39,060 nt of DNA from assembly GCF_003258865.1 (NCBI RefSeq), contig NZ_NPEX01000023.1:1-39060 (forward strand), read 5' to 3'. The position numbers and the translations under genes are program-made. The first letter of the stretch is position 1, and every line of letters starts with the position of its first letter. The notes beneath the pieces are model-generated. The model worked only from the letters and a program-made list of their open reading frames with translations. It was not told the origin of the DNA and ran no database searches. This stretch comes from Rhodoplanes roseus. GTDB lineage: Bacteria > Pseudomonadota > Alphaproteobacteria > Rhizobiales > Xanthobacteraceae. Shown one piece after another: positions 16,907-24,850 of this stretch.

Positions 16907-18173
16907 CGGCTTGCCCGACAGCCCGGCCGGCGTGGCCGGGCCGCCCGAAGCCGTGGCCGATCCCTCTCCGTCCGGTCCGCGGCGTGCCGCCTTCGGCTTC
17001 GTCTTCGTCACGGTGGCGATCGACATGCTGTCGGTCGGCATCTTCGTGCCGGTGCTGCCGCGGCTGGTGGCGGATTTCCTCGGCGGCGACGAGGTCGCCG
17101 CGGCCTCCTGGTACGGGCTGTTCGGCACCGCCTTCGCGCTGATGCAGTTCGTCTTCTCGCCCGTGCAGGGGGCGCTCTCGGACCGCTTCGGCCGCCGGCC
17201 CGTGATCCTGATCTCCAATTTCGGCGTCGGGATCGACTATGTCGTGATGGCGCTGGCGCCGAGCCTCGGCTGGCTGTTCGCCGGACGCGTCGTCTCGGGC
17301 ATCGCCTCGGCCTCCATCTCCACCGCCTTCGCCTACATCGCCGACGTCACGCCGGTGGAGAAGCGCGCCGCCCGCTTCGGCATGCTCGGCGCCGCCTTCG
17401 GGCTCGGCTTCGTGGTCGGGCCGGCGATCGGCGGGCTCGCCGGCAGCATCGATCCGCGGCTGCCGTTCTGGATCGCCGCCGGCCTCAGCCTGCTCAATGC
17501 CGGCTACGGCTTCTTCGTGCTGCCGGAATCGCTGCCGCCCGGGAAGCGGGCGCCGCTGGCGCTCGCCCGCGCCAATCCGGTCGGCGCGTTGGTGCTGCTG
17601 CGCTCGCAGCCGCAGCTCCTCGGCCTCGCCGGCGTGTGGTTCGTCAGCCAGCTCGCCCATTTCGTGCTGCCGACCATCGGCGTCCTGTACCTCACCTTCC
17701 GGTACGGCTGGGACGAGCGCACCATCGGCTTCACCATGGCGGCGGTCGGGCTCGCCGCCGTGATCGTCCAGGGCGGCCTGATCGGGCCGGGGGTGCGCCT
17801 GCTCGGCGAGCGCAACGCCATGCTGGTCGGCTTTTCGGCCGGCATCCTCGGCCTGCTGATCGAGGGCTATGCGCCGGTCGGCTGGATCTTCTGGATCGGC
17901 ATCCCGTTCACCAGCCTGTGGGGCTTCGCCAACGCGGCCGGCAACAGCCTGATGAGCCGGCGGCTCGGCCCCTCCGAGCAGGGCCGGCTGCAGGGCGCCA
18001 ATGCCTGCCTGATGGGGATCGCCGGCCTGATCGGGCCCGGCCTGTTCTCCCAGGTCTACGCCATGGCCCTGGCGGCGCCGGGCCAGACGGTCCCGGGGCC
18101 CGGCGCTCCGTTCTTCCTGTCCGCCGGCCTGCTCCTGGTCGCCACAATCCTGGCCCTGCGAACCGCCCGCTAG
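16881..18173 (+). CDS. MFS transporter of the TCR/Tet drug-efflux type
   Basis: 430 residues with twelve predicted transmembrane helices. The MFS motif A after helix 2 is [14 protein letters not shown], and the region [17 protein letters not shown]-like ([17 protein letters not shown]) before helix 1 ends is typical of the Tet/TCR subgroup; [14 protein letters not shown] is the motif C antiporter signature in helix 5. It probably expels a drug-like or metabolic compound by proton antiport; tetracycline itself is not implied. The ATG at 16881 lies inside der, overlapping it by 26 bases; a TTG at 16911 would avoid the overlap and is an alternative start. Both give the same membrane domain. Confidence 0.85.
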   Translation: MRPGRRDADGLPDSPAGVAGPPEAVADPSPSGPRRAAFGFVFVTVAIDMLSVGIFVPVLPRLVADFLGGDEVAAASWYGLFGTAFALMQFVFSPVQGALSDRFGRRPVILISNFGVGIDYVVMALAPSLGWLFAGRVVSGIASASISTAFAYIADVTPVEKRAARFGMLGAAFGLGFVVGPAIGGLAGSIDPRLPFWIAAGLSLLNAGYGFFVLPESLPPGKRAPLALARANPVGALVLLRSQPQLLGLAGVWFVSQLAHFVLPTIGVLYLTFRYGWDERTIGFTMAAVGLAAVIVQGGLIGPGVRLLGERNAMLVGFSAGILGLLIEGYAPVGWIFWIGIPFTSLWGFANAAGNSLMSRRLGPSEQGRLQGANACLMGIAGLIGPGLFSQVYAMALAAPGQTVPGPGAPFFLSAGLLLVATILALRTAR

Positions 18174-18188
18174 CGGCGCAGCCGGGCG

Positions 18189-18203
18189 CCGCCGACGCGG
18201 CGG
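18189..18203 (+). terminator. Weak hairpin after MFS gene
   Basis: CCGCC (18189-18193) and GGCGG (18199-18203) flank a 5-base loop 15 bases after the MFS stop. No T-run follows. The remainder of the 18174-18436 gap shows no other structure. Confidence 0.3.
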
Positions 18204-18436
18204 TGCTCCCGTCCCGCGGGCGGCGGAAATGTCACATTCGCGCCAGGAACAGGCCCCCGGCCGCCCGACCGGACTTGCCTTCGGGCGCGCGAGCCTCGAT
18301 TGTTTCCAAAGTGTGAACGGACGGGCGGACGCAGCGCGTCCGCAGCGAGCCGTGCCGTGCCCTGGCGATGTCGCCGGGTGTCCGGTGCAGGGAAGCAGGC
18401 GGCCGTTCGGGCAGCCGAGGCGAGGCAGGGGAAACG

Positions 18437-20374
18437 ATGACGTCGCAAGACGTTACCGCAAGCAGCTTCGGCACTGGATCAGCGGCGGCCACGGCCCGGG
18501 CGGGGGCGGCGGCGCATGTCCATGTCGGCTATCGGGCCGATGTCGACGGTCTGCGGGCGGTGGCGATTCTCCCAGTCGTGTGTTTCCACGCGTTTCCGGC
18601 CGCGATGCCGGGCGGCTTCGTCGGGGTCGACATCTTCTTCGTCATCTCCGGCTACCTGATCAGCGGCATCCTGCTCGGTAACCTCGCCCGCGGCACGTTC
18701 AGCCTCCCGGACTTCTACGCCCGACGGGTCCGCCGCATCTTCCCGGCGCTCGCCACGGTGCTGAGCTCGTCCTACCTGGCCGGCGGGCTGCTGCTCTATC
18801 CGGACGAGTTCAAGCAGCTCTGCAAGCACATCGCGGCCGGCGCGGCGTTCATCGCCAATTTCGCGCTGCGCCGGGAGGTCGGCTATTTCGACGCCGCCGC
18901 CGAGACCAAGCCGATGCTGCATCTGTGGTCGCTCGGCGTCGAGGAGCAGTTCTACATCGTGTGGCCGCTGCTGCTGTGGCTCGGCTGGCGGCTGCGGCTG
19001 AACCTGCGGATGGTGATCCTGGGTGTCGGCGCCGTGTCGCTCGCCTGGAACCTGTGGGCGGTCGGTGCGGACGATCCGAAGGCCTTCTTCTCGCCGCTGG
19101 TGCGGGTCTGGGAGCTCGCCGCCGGGGCGCTGCTCGCCCATGCGGCGGCGACCGGGACCGGCAGCCCGGAGCGGCCGGCGCTGCGCGACGCCATGTCGAT
19201 CGCCGGTGCGGCCCTGCTGGTCGGCGCACTGGCGCTGCTCGATCGCGAGATGCCGTTTCCGGGCTGGCGCGCCATGGTCCCGGTCTCGGGCGCCTGCCTG
19301 CTGATCGCGGCGGGGCCGGGCGCGATCGTCAACCGCACCGTGCTGGCCCATCCCGCCATGGTCTGGGTCGGCCTGATCAGCTACCCGCTCTATCTCTGGC
19401 ACTGGCCGCTCTTGTCGTTCGCCCACATCGCGATCCTGGACGGCTGGGAGCCGGCCGTGCGGATGGCGGCCGTCGTCCTCGCCGTGCTGCTGGCCTGGCT
19501 GACCTATCGTTTCGTCGAGACTCCGCTGCGGTTCGGGCGGTGGCGCAAGCACAGCGTGGCGGTGCTGGCGGTCGGTCTCGCCGGCATCGGCGGCGCCGCC
19601 TTCGCGACCAACCAGCTCGACGGCTTTCCGGGCCGCGTTCCGGCCGACACCGGCGGCCTCGCGGCGTGGCGCTACGAGACCGGGCCGGCCTACCGGTCGG
19701 GGTCGTGCTTCCTGGAGGATCTGAACGCGCACGTGTTCGGCGACTGCGTCGACCCGCCGTCGGCCGGGCCGCGCCTCGTCGCGCTGTGGGGCGATTCGCA
19801 CGCCGCGCATCTCTATGCCGGCCTCGCGCCGGTCGCCGGCCGGATGGCCCAGTACACGGCGAGCGGCTGTCCGCCGCTGCTGGCGACCGATTTCAGCTAC
19901 CGGGCGAACTGCCGCGCCATCAACGAGGCGGTCTTCGACCGGCTGACCCGGCTCAGGCCGCACACCGTGGTGCTGGCCGCCAACTGGCGGGACCACGACT
20001 GGCGCCGGCTCGATGCGACGCTGACGGCGTTGAAGCGCGCCGGCGTCGCCCGGATCGTCGTGGTGGGGCCGGTGCCGCAGTGGCAGATCGCGCTGCCGAA
20101 GGTGCTGCTGCGCTATGCGGCGCGCTCCGGCGGCCAGTATCCGGACCGCCTGACCTACGGCCTGCAGTCCGACATCGCCCGGCTCGACCGCACCATGCGG
20201 GCGTTCGTCGAGGCGAACGGCGCCGTCTACGCGTCGCCGTACCGGGCGCTGTGCGACGAGCGCGGCTGCCTCACCCATCTGGGCGCCGTGCCCGACACGC
20301 TGATCACCTTCGACCCGGCCCACCTCACCGCGGTCGGCGCCGCGCATGTGGTGCGGGCGCTGGGGCTGCCCTGA
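18437..20374 (+). CDS. AT3-SGNH acyltransferase (O-antigen acetylase-type)
   Basis: 645 residues. The first 370 or so form an acyltransferase-3 membrane domain with the usual start YRADVDGLRAVAILPVVCFHA and GFVGVDIFFVISGYLISGI, then RRVRRIFPALA and the catalytic-region LWSLGVEEQFYIVWPLLL. A periplasmic SGNH-hydrolase domain follows, with block I ALWGDSHAAHLYAGL (Ser in GDSH) near residue 455 and block V DPAHLTAVGA near the end, giving the Asp/His of the triad. Proteins of this layout move acetyl groups across the inner membrane and attach them to O-antigen, exopolysaccharide or peptidoglycan sugars. The start MTSQDVTAS follows GCAGGGGAAACG; an upstream in-frame ATG (18368) lacks such a site. 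It converges on the glycosyltransferase operon. Confidence 0.93.
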   Translation: MTSQDVTASSFGTGSAAATARAGAAAHVHVGYRADVDGLRAVAILPVVCFHAFPAAMPGGFVGVDIFFVISGYLISGILLGNLARGTFSLPDFYARRVRRIFPALATVLSSSYLAGGLLLYPDEFKQLCKHIAAGAAFIANFALRREVGYFDAAAETKPMLHLWSLGVEEQFYIVWPLLLWLGWRLRLNLRMVILGVGAVSLAWNLWAVGADDPKAFFSPLVRVWELAAGALLAHAAATGTGSPERPALRDAMSIAGAALLVGALALLDREMPFPGWRAMVPVSGACLLIAAGPGAIVNRTVLAHPAMVWVGLISYPLYLWHWPLLSFAHIAILDGWEPAVRMAAVVLAVLLAWLTYRFVETPLRFGRWRKHSVAVLAVGLAGIGGAAFATNQLDGFPGRVPADTGGLAAWRYETGPAYRSGSCFLEDLNAHVFGDCVDPPSAGPRLVALWGDSHAAHLYAGLAPVAGRMAQYTASGCPPLLATDFSYRANCRAINEAVFDRLTRLRPHTVVLAANWRDHDWRRLDATLTALKRAGVARIVVVGPVPQWQIALPKVLLRYAARSGGQYPDRLTYGLQSDIARLDRTMRAFVEANGAVYASPYRALCDERGCLTHLGAVPDTLITFDPAHLTAVGAAHVVRALGLP

Positions 20375-20420
20375 CGGTCCTCGAACGTGACGGTTCTGGA
20401 CCGTGACGGTCCGGGGCCGC
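20373..20420. repeat. Three 16-bp imperfect tandem repeats
   Basis: Units at 20373-20388, 20389-20404 and 20405-20420 each begin GACGGT(T/C)C and differ at a few positions. They fill almost all of the 53 bases between the convergent stop codons of the AT3-SGNH gene and the PP-loop/FkbM gene. The second and third can pair as GGACC and GGTCC (20398-20402, 20408-20412), a short hairpin that could act as a shared terminator. Confidence 0.6.
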
Positions 20421-20427
20421 GGCCGGC

Positions 20428-22497
20428 TCAGCGCCGCGGTCGCAGCACCACGTCGAGGGGATGGAAGCGGCCGGTCGCGAGCAGTCCCGAGAGATGCTCG
20501 GGCGTCGCGTCCGGCACCGGAACCAGCGCTCCGGTCGCGGTCTCGAGCAGCTCGATCGCGAAGACGCCCAGAATGGTTTCGAGATCGCGCACCGGCAGAT
20601 GCCGGATCTCCACCAGGGCCGCGAAGGCGGCGAAGCGCGCCGCGTCGCCGAGCCCGGCCAGGACCGCGCTCTCTTGGCCCTCGACGTCGATCTTGACCAG
20701 CACCCGCTTGCCCGGGTCGGGACGTCCGTCGTCGAGCAGGCGCGCCAGCGTCGTCATGCCGACCACGACCTGCTCCAGCCGGTGACCGGCCGACTCGGTC
20801 CGATGGATCGACGCGGCCGACAGGCCGGACCAGGTCCGATCGAGGGTGAGCGCCACGGTGCCCTCGCGGTCGCCGACGGCCGCCTGCACCAGCACGGCGG
20901 CGTGGCCGGCCTCGCGCAGCGTCCGGTCCAGATAGGCGCAGACATGCGGGTTGGGCTCGATCGCGATCAGCCGCACCGCCGCGTCGACCGGGAGGTCGAC
21001 CAGCATCTCGCCGTAATTGGCGCCGACGTCGACGATGTGGGTCCACGGCTCCGCCCGCGCGAGAGTCTGCCAGAGCTGCGACGCCGCCGGATCGAGGCCG
21101 CCCGGCCGGTGCAGCAGGGCACGCCCGCGCAGGTCGGCGGCGTCGACATGGATGGCGCGGCCGCGGGGTGAGCGGGCCGCCGCCGGTCCCTCGGGCTGTG
21201 CCCAGGTCGGGCCGACCTGCGGCTTTCGGGGCGCGGCCGTCCAGGCCGGCAGGCCGCGCGGGCCCGTTCGCCCGCGCAAGGCGCGGCCGATCCGCCGGAA
21301 CAGCCGGGCCGGGCCGGACCGCATCGTGGCGCCGCCGAGCACGTAGTCGAGCCGCCGGCGCAGCTCGTCGGCGTCCTGCTCGGCCGCGGTCTTCGGCAGG
21401 GTGCTGGTGGCGAGCCGCTCCTCGACGGCTGCGATCCACTCCGCGGTGGCGCCGCGCCGCCGCGCGGCGGCCACGGCCTCCTGCAGCGCCAGCGTCGAGT
21501 AGGGCGTCAGCGGGAACTGCTCGATGAGGGTGCGCTCCGGCAGCACGCCGCCGAGCGACTCCGGCACCGGGTGCCCGAGCGCGCTGAAGGTCAGTGCCGT
21601 GTGGATGCATTTGCGGCAGCGCCCGCAGGCCGTTCCGTCCGGCTTGGTCTGGTCGCAGGGCCGGAGCTGGCGGACTGCCGCGGGCCAGCCGGCGATGCCC
21701 TCGACCTTGTCGATCCGATGCGCCTCGGCGCCGTGGTGGCGGACCGGAAAGCCGGGGCGCCCGAGCAGGGGGTCGGTCAGCGGATTGGTCTCGAGCGGCA
21801 GCACGAGCTGGTCGTAGCCGTAGGAGGACGGGATCGCGACGCCGCCGTACTGGTCGGTGAGCAGAGCCGCCGCGACGGCGGGCAGGAAGTAGCCGAGATA
21901 GCCGGGCAGCCGGACCGCCAGCTCGTTCCAGTTGGTGGCGACCTCGATCAGCGGCACCCCGAGCGATTCGGCACAGCCGCGCAGGCCCGTCGCGACGGCG
22001 TTCCACTGGTCCGTCCGGTCGAGACCGACATCGAGCCCGTGAACCGACACGAGTGCGCCGAGCGTGCCGTCCCGGGAGAGCATCCGGGCCGAGTAGCAAC
22101 TGTCGAGACCGCCCGAGAACGGCACCGCGAACCGCTTCTCGGGCTGGTAGGCCATCTCGGGCAGCAGGGTGCGGGCCCGCACCGCCACCGGGCGGAACGT
22201 CTCCGGCATCCAGGCCGCGAAGGCCCGCTGGTAGTCGTGGAGATTGGTGACGATACCGGCGGTCAGCGGGCCTTCGATCACCAGGTCGCGGCCGGCCGCC
22301 ATGGCCTGGTTGATGATGGAGACTGCGAAAGCGTGCGCGACGGCGACCTCGGCGATCGGCCGCTCGTCGGCGATCCGGTACCACAGCCGGACCGCGTCCT
22401 TGCCGAAGCCGGTGATCTCCGCCGCCACGGTCCGGGTTCCGTTCCTGCAGGCCGGCGGGGCGATGCGAACGACGATCTCGGGCAAGGACGCTCTCAC
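20428..22497 (-). CDS. Fusion of QueC-like PP-loop ATPase and FkbM methyltransferase
   Basis: 689 residues from a GTG start that overlaps the upstream glycosyltransferase stop in GTGA. The N-terminal half contains the PP-loop ATP-pyrophosphatase motif FAVPFSGGLDSCYSA (Ser128-Gly-Gly-Leu-Asp-Ser133) and, at 281-297, four cysteines spaced C-x9-C-x2-C-x2-C within CDQTKPDGTACGRCRKC, much like the zinc site of QueC (7-cyano-7-deazaguanine synthase). About 120 residues before the PP-loop match nothing recognised. A linker of some 90 residues leads to an FkbM-type SAM methyltransferase with motif I HIVDVGANYGEMLV at about 487-500, IAIEPNP and VLVKIDVEGQE. PP-loop enzymes of this kind activate a carboxylate with ATP, making an amide or nitrile; FkbM enzymes O-methylate sugars or polyketides. 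Next to a glycosyltransferase and an acyltransferase, the protein probably modifies a surface sugar. A defence role, known for other QueC-like proteins, is an alternative without local support. Confidence 0.8.
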   Translation of the reverse strand: MRASLPEIVVRIAPPACRNGTRTVAAEITGFGKDAVRLWYRIADERPIAEVAVAHAFAVSIINQAMAAGRDLVIEGPLTAGIVTNLHDYQRAFAAWMPETFRPVAVRARTLLPEMAYQPEKRFAVPFSGGLDSCYSARMLSRDGTLGALVSVHGLDVGLDRTDQWNAVATGLRGCAESLGVPLIEVATNWNELAVRLPGYLGYFLPAVAAALLTDQYGGVAIPSSYGYDQLVLPLETNPLTDPLLGRPGFPVRHHGAEAHRIDKVEGIAGWPAAVRQLRPCDQTKPDGTACGRCRKCIHTALTFSALGHPVPESLGGVLPERTLIEQFPLTPYSTLALQEAVAAARRRGATAEWIAAVEERLATSTLPKTAAEQDADELRRRLDYVLGGATMRSGPARLFRRIGRALRGRTGPRGLPAWTAAPRKPQVGPTWAQPEGPAAARSPRGRAIHVDAADLRGRALLHRPGGLDPAASQLWQTLARAEPWTHIVDVGANYGEMLVDLPVDAAVRLIAIEPNPHVCAYLDRTLREAGHAAVLVQAAVGDREGTVALTLDRTWSGLSAASIHRTESAGHRLEQVVVGMTTLARLLDDGRPDPGKRVLVKIDVEGQESAVLAGLGDAARFAAFAALVEIRHLPVRDLETILGVFAIELLETATGALVPVPDATPEHLSGLLATGRFHPLDVVLRPRR

Positions 22498-23432
22498 TCG
22501 CTGTGGCCTGAGTAGAAGGGCGTGAAGGCCCCGGTGAACCGTTCGCGCTCGGCCGCCAGCCACTGCGCGATCTCCTCGTCGCTCGGCGGCTCGATGTCGG
22601 CCGGCGGCCACAGCGCCGTCCGGGTGCCGGCGAAACCGCCGGCGCGGTAGTAGTCCGGCGTCGCATGCTCGCCGAACCGGCCGATGTAGCGCGCGTAGCA
22701 GGCCGCGGTGGTCAACCGCACCTTGCCGAGCAGCACGGTGGCGAGCCAGCGGGCGGCATCCTGGCTGGTGATGCGGGTGTCGAGCCCGTGCTCGCGGAAG
22801 AACGCGCGGATGCGCTCGTGGTCGCGGTCCGAATAGTCTGCCCCTTCGAGCAACGCGAGATAGCGGCGGCGGAACGGCTGCTCGTCCTGCCAGGCCCGGC
22901 GCGTCGTCGCGGCCCCCCAGTTCTCGTGCATGTGGATGAGGCGACGCCGGTCGCGCCACTGCGCGATGCGTCGCGCCCACATATCGCCATAGGCCGAGAC
23001 ATAGGCGATGCGCGGATCCGCGAGGGCGAAGCCGATCAGCCGGTCGACGGCGCCGAGATAATGGCGCGACAGCACGAGGTCGTCCTCGAGGAACAGGGCG
23101 GCCGCGGCGTCGCGCTGGACGAAGACATGCGTCTCGGCCCGCTGGTAGTTGTCGGCGATGCCGAGATTCTCGGGCGCCTGGAACACCTCGCCCCAGGGAA
23201 AGATCTCGCGGAACAGCGCGACGCAGGCCTCGATCCGGGTCTGGTCGCCCTTGAGACGTCCGCTGTGCGGATTGAAGGCGCCGTCCTGGAACAGGAGGAC
23301 CGGGTCGGCCGGCGTGGTCTGTCGGCGCAGGCTGAGGAGCGTGGAGCGGAGATAGGTGGGCCGATCGAAGGACAGGATGGCGATCGGGAGAGGCTCCCGG
23401 GGGCGTTGCGGGGGACGTCCGAAGAGCTTCAA
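22494..23432 (-). CDS. GT2-like glycosyltransferase
   Basis: About 312 residues. The start of the fold is PIAILSFDRPTYLRSTLLSLRRQT, typical of nucleotide-sugar glycosyltransferases with a GT-A fold, and AAALFLEDDLVLSRHYL holds the acidic EDD motif that binds metal and nucleotide sugar. ENLGIADNYQRAETHVF between them is also typical of GT2-like enzymes. The C-terminal third (YADYSD-like, DRDHERIRAFFREHG, TSQDAARWLA) is not diagnostic. The frame is open upstream without ATG; a TTG at 23432, giving MKLFGRPPQRPREPLPIAIL, is the most reasonable start, but this is uncertain. It overlaps the PP-loop/FkbM gene by 4 bases, so both are one operon transcribed leftward. Confidence 0.75.
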   Translation of the reverse strand: MKLFGRPPQRPREPLPIAILSFDRPTYLRSTLLSLRRQTTPADPVLLFQDGAFNPHSGRLKGDQTRIEACVALFREIFPWGEVFQAPENLGIADNYQRAETHVFVQRDAAAALFLEDDLVLSRHYLGAVDRLIGFALADPRIAYVSAYGDMWARRIAQWRDRRRLIHMHENWGAATTRRAWQDEQPFRRRYLALLEGADYSDRDHERIRAFFREHGLDTRITSQDAARWLATVLLGKVRLTTAACYARYIGRFGEHATPDYYRAGGFAGTRTALWPPADIEPPSDEEIAQWLAAERERFTGAFTPFYSGHSE

Positions 23433-23703
23433 AAGCTGTACCTGTCCAAACGGCCTCGACGGCGCGGGGCTCGATGCGACGACCTTACAGTATCGACCTG
23501 ATCGACCTGCAGAGCCCCTCCGATGGGTGGGTCGGACCGCGACGGGCAAGTGCGGCCCGACGCCTGCGCGTTCGCTATACGCAACCGTAACATGTTCTCC
23601 ACCGCCGCAAGCCGGCGGCAGACCCCCGGCGCACCGGCGGCGCACCGGCGGCGCAGCCGCAGCCGCTTCTCCGGCGCGAGGAGCCGGGTCGGGCCCGCCG
23701 CAC
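23433..23703. other. Intergenic region with 11-bp repeats
   Basis: This 271-base gap lies between the glycosyltransferase start and the SDR stop, both leftward, and should contain the SDR 3' end and the promoter of the glycosyltransferase operon. At 23628-23660 the 11-mer GGCGCACCGGC occurs twice in tandem and a third time in changed form (GGCGCAGCCGC). No clear promoter was found. Confidence 0.5.
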
Positions 23704-24444
23704 TCAGTCCGGCGGATTGTAGTGCAGAAGCCGGCCGGCGCGCAGATCGAACAGCCGGCCGGTCTCCTGGAAGCCGGGCAGGCACAGCGATACGATCGCG
23801 GCGGCTGCTTCCTCCGGGGGCTGGACGGTCTTGGGATCCTCGCCCGGCATGAGGGCCGCCCGCATCTTGGTGCGGGTCGGGCCGGGATTGCACACGTTCA
23901 CCCGCATCGGCGTCGTCACGGTCTCGGCCGCATAGGTGCGGGCCATCGCTTCGAGCGCCGCCTTGGAGATCGCGTAGGGTCCCCGATAGGCCCGCCCGGC
24001 ATGGGCTGCGCCCGACGACACGAACACGACACGGCCAGCGTCGGCCCGCCGCAGCAGCGCGTCGAAGCAGCGCAGCAGCTGCAGGTTCGCCGTGACGTTC
24101 ACCTGCATCAGCGTGTCGAACTCCTTGACCTCGACATGCGGGACGGGCGTCACCGGGCCGAGCTGGCCGGCATTGGCGACCAGGATGTCGAGATGGCCGT
24201 AGCGGTCGTCGAGCACGAGCGCGAGGCGGGCGATGCCGTCGTGATCGGTGAGATCGAGCGGGACCAGCGTCGCCGTGCCGCCGGCCGCCTGGATGGCGTC
24301 GTCGAGCTCCTCGAGGCCGCCGACCGTGCGGGCGACGGCGATCACATGGGCTCCCGCCTGGGCGAGGGCGAGGGCGGTGGCGTAGCCGATCCCGCGGGAA
24401 GCCCCGGTGACGAGCGCAATCTTTTCAGCGAGCGGTTTGGTCAT
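23704..24444 (-). CDS. Short-chain dehydrogenase/reductase
   Basis: 246 residues with the classical SDR layout: the NAD(P)-binding TGASRGIG at residues 14-21, the structural ILVANAG (usual NNAG changed to VANAG), the catalytic Ser of VVFVSSGAAHAG, and YAISKAAL with the catalytic Tyr and Lys. The Arg in VIAVARTVGG after strand 2 would favour NADP. A gene of this type commonly follows purF in Hyphomicrobiales, but its substrate is unknown. The start MTKPLAEK is the only sensible one, as the frame upstream turns into the intergenic region. It has its own upstream region of 406 bases, so it is not simply read with purF. Confidence 0.9.
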   Translation of the reverse strand: MTKPLAEKIALVTGASRGIGYATALALAQAGAHVIAVARTVGGLEELDDAIQAAGGTATLVPLDLTDHDGIARLALVLDDRYGHLDILVANAGQLGPVTPVPHVEVKEFDTLMQVNVTANLQLLRCFDALLRRADAGRVVFVSSGAAHAGRAYRGPYAISKAALEAMARTYAAETVTTPMRVNVCNPGPTRTKMRAALMPGEDPKTVQPPEEAAAAIVSLCLPGFQETGRLFDLRAGRLLHYNPPD

Positions 24445-24651
24445 GCGGCGGTCGAGTCCAATCGAATGAGCTGAGTGATTGAAGGTGAAGAGATCTCGGC
24501 CGCGGCGGGAGAGGACGGCGGGGAAAACGGGACCGCCGGCGCGACCACACACGTCCCCGATCCGGGCCGCCGCGACCACCATCGCGACGGTCCGCTCGAG
24601 TTGCGCGTACGGCCCGATCAGGCCTTGTTTCCGGACACGGAATATAGACCT

Positions 24652-24672
24652 CGATCAATTTTGCAATGATCG
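24652..24672 (-). promoter_or_regulatory. Palindrome in SDR promoter region
   Basis: CGATCA (24652-24657) and TGATCG (24667-24672) form a perfect 6-bp inverted repeat with a 9-base AT-rich centre. It lies just upstream of a minus-strand TATATT and about 210 bases before the SDR start. Its size and place suit a repressor operator; the regulator is unknown. Confidence 0.4.
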
Positions 24673-24788
24673 GTTAGGCCGCCGCGGAGGGAGGCGGGGC
24701 CGAGACTGCGAGGGGACAATGCATCACGCACGGCGGGGCCGCCGCGGCTTCGCCCGCGCGAGCGGTCGCGGCGACGACGACGGGGTCA

Positions 24789-24810
24789 GCCGATCGTCTG
24801 GTCGATCGGC
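24789..24810 (-). terminator. Hairpin after purF
   Basis: A perfect 8-bp stem, GCCGATCG and CGATCGGC with a 6-base loop, lies about 40 bases beyond the purF stop codon in the direction of transcription. No T-run follows, so termination may need Rho. Confidence 0.45.
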
Positions 24811-24850
24811 CGCCGCAACTGCGTGCCGGTGCATGGCCCGGCCGTCCGCC

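Larger units (their letters stand above)
24445..24850. other. Intergenic region between purF and SDR
   Basis: This 406-base gap is long for the window. It contains a hairpin just after purF (24789-24810), an AT-rich palindrome (24652-24672) upstream of the SDR gene, and no small gene that can be supported. The stretch AATATAGA at 24641-24648, next to the palindrome, reads TCTATATT on the minus strand and could be the -10 region of the SDR promoter. Confidence 0.45.

Noticed and set aside
18479-22666. A leftward open frame of 1395 codons across the glycan genes
   Set aside because: It is antisense to the AT3-SGNH gene and out of frame with the PP-loop/FkbM gene; its sequence is Arg/Gly-rich with no family pattern, a product of high GC content.
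23628-23660. Tandem 11-bp repeats resembling a small CRISPR-like array
   Set aside because: The units are adjacent with no spacers, too short, and made of simple GC triplets; no cas genes are nearby.
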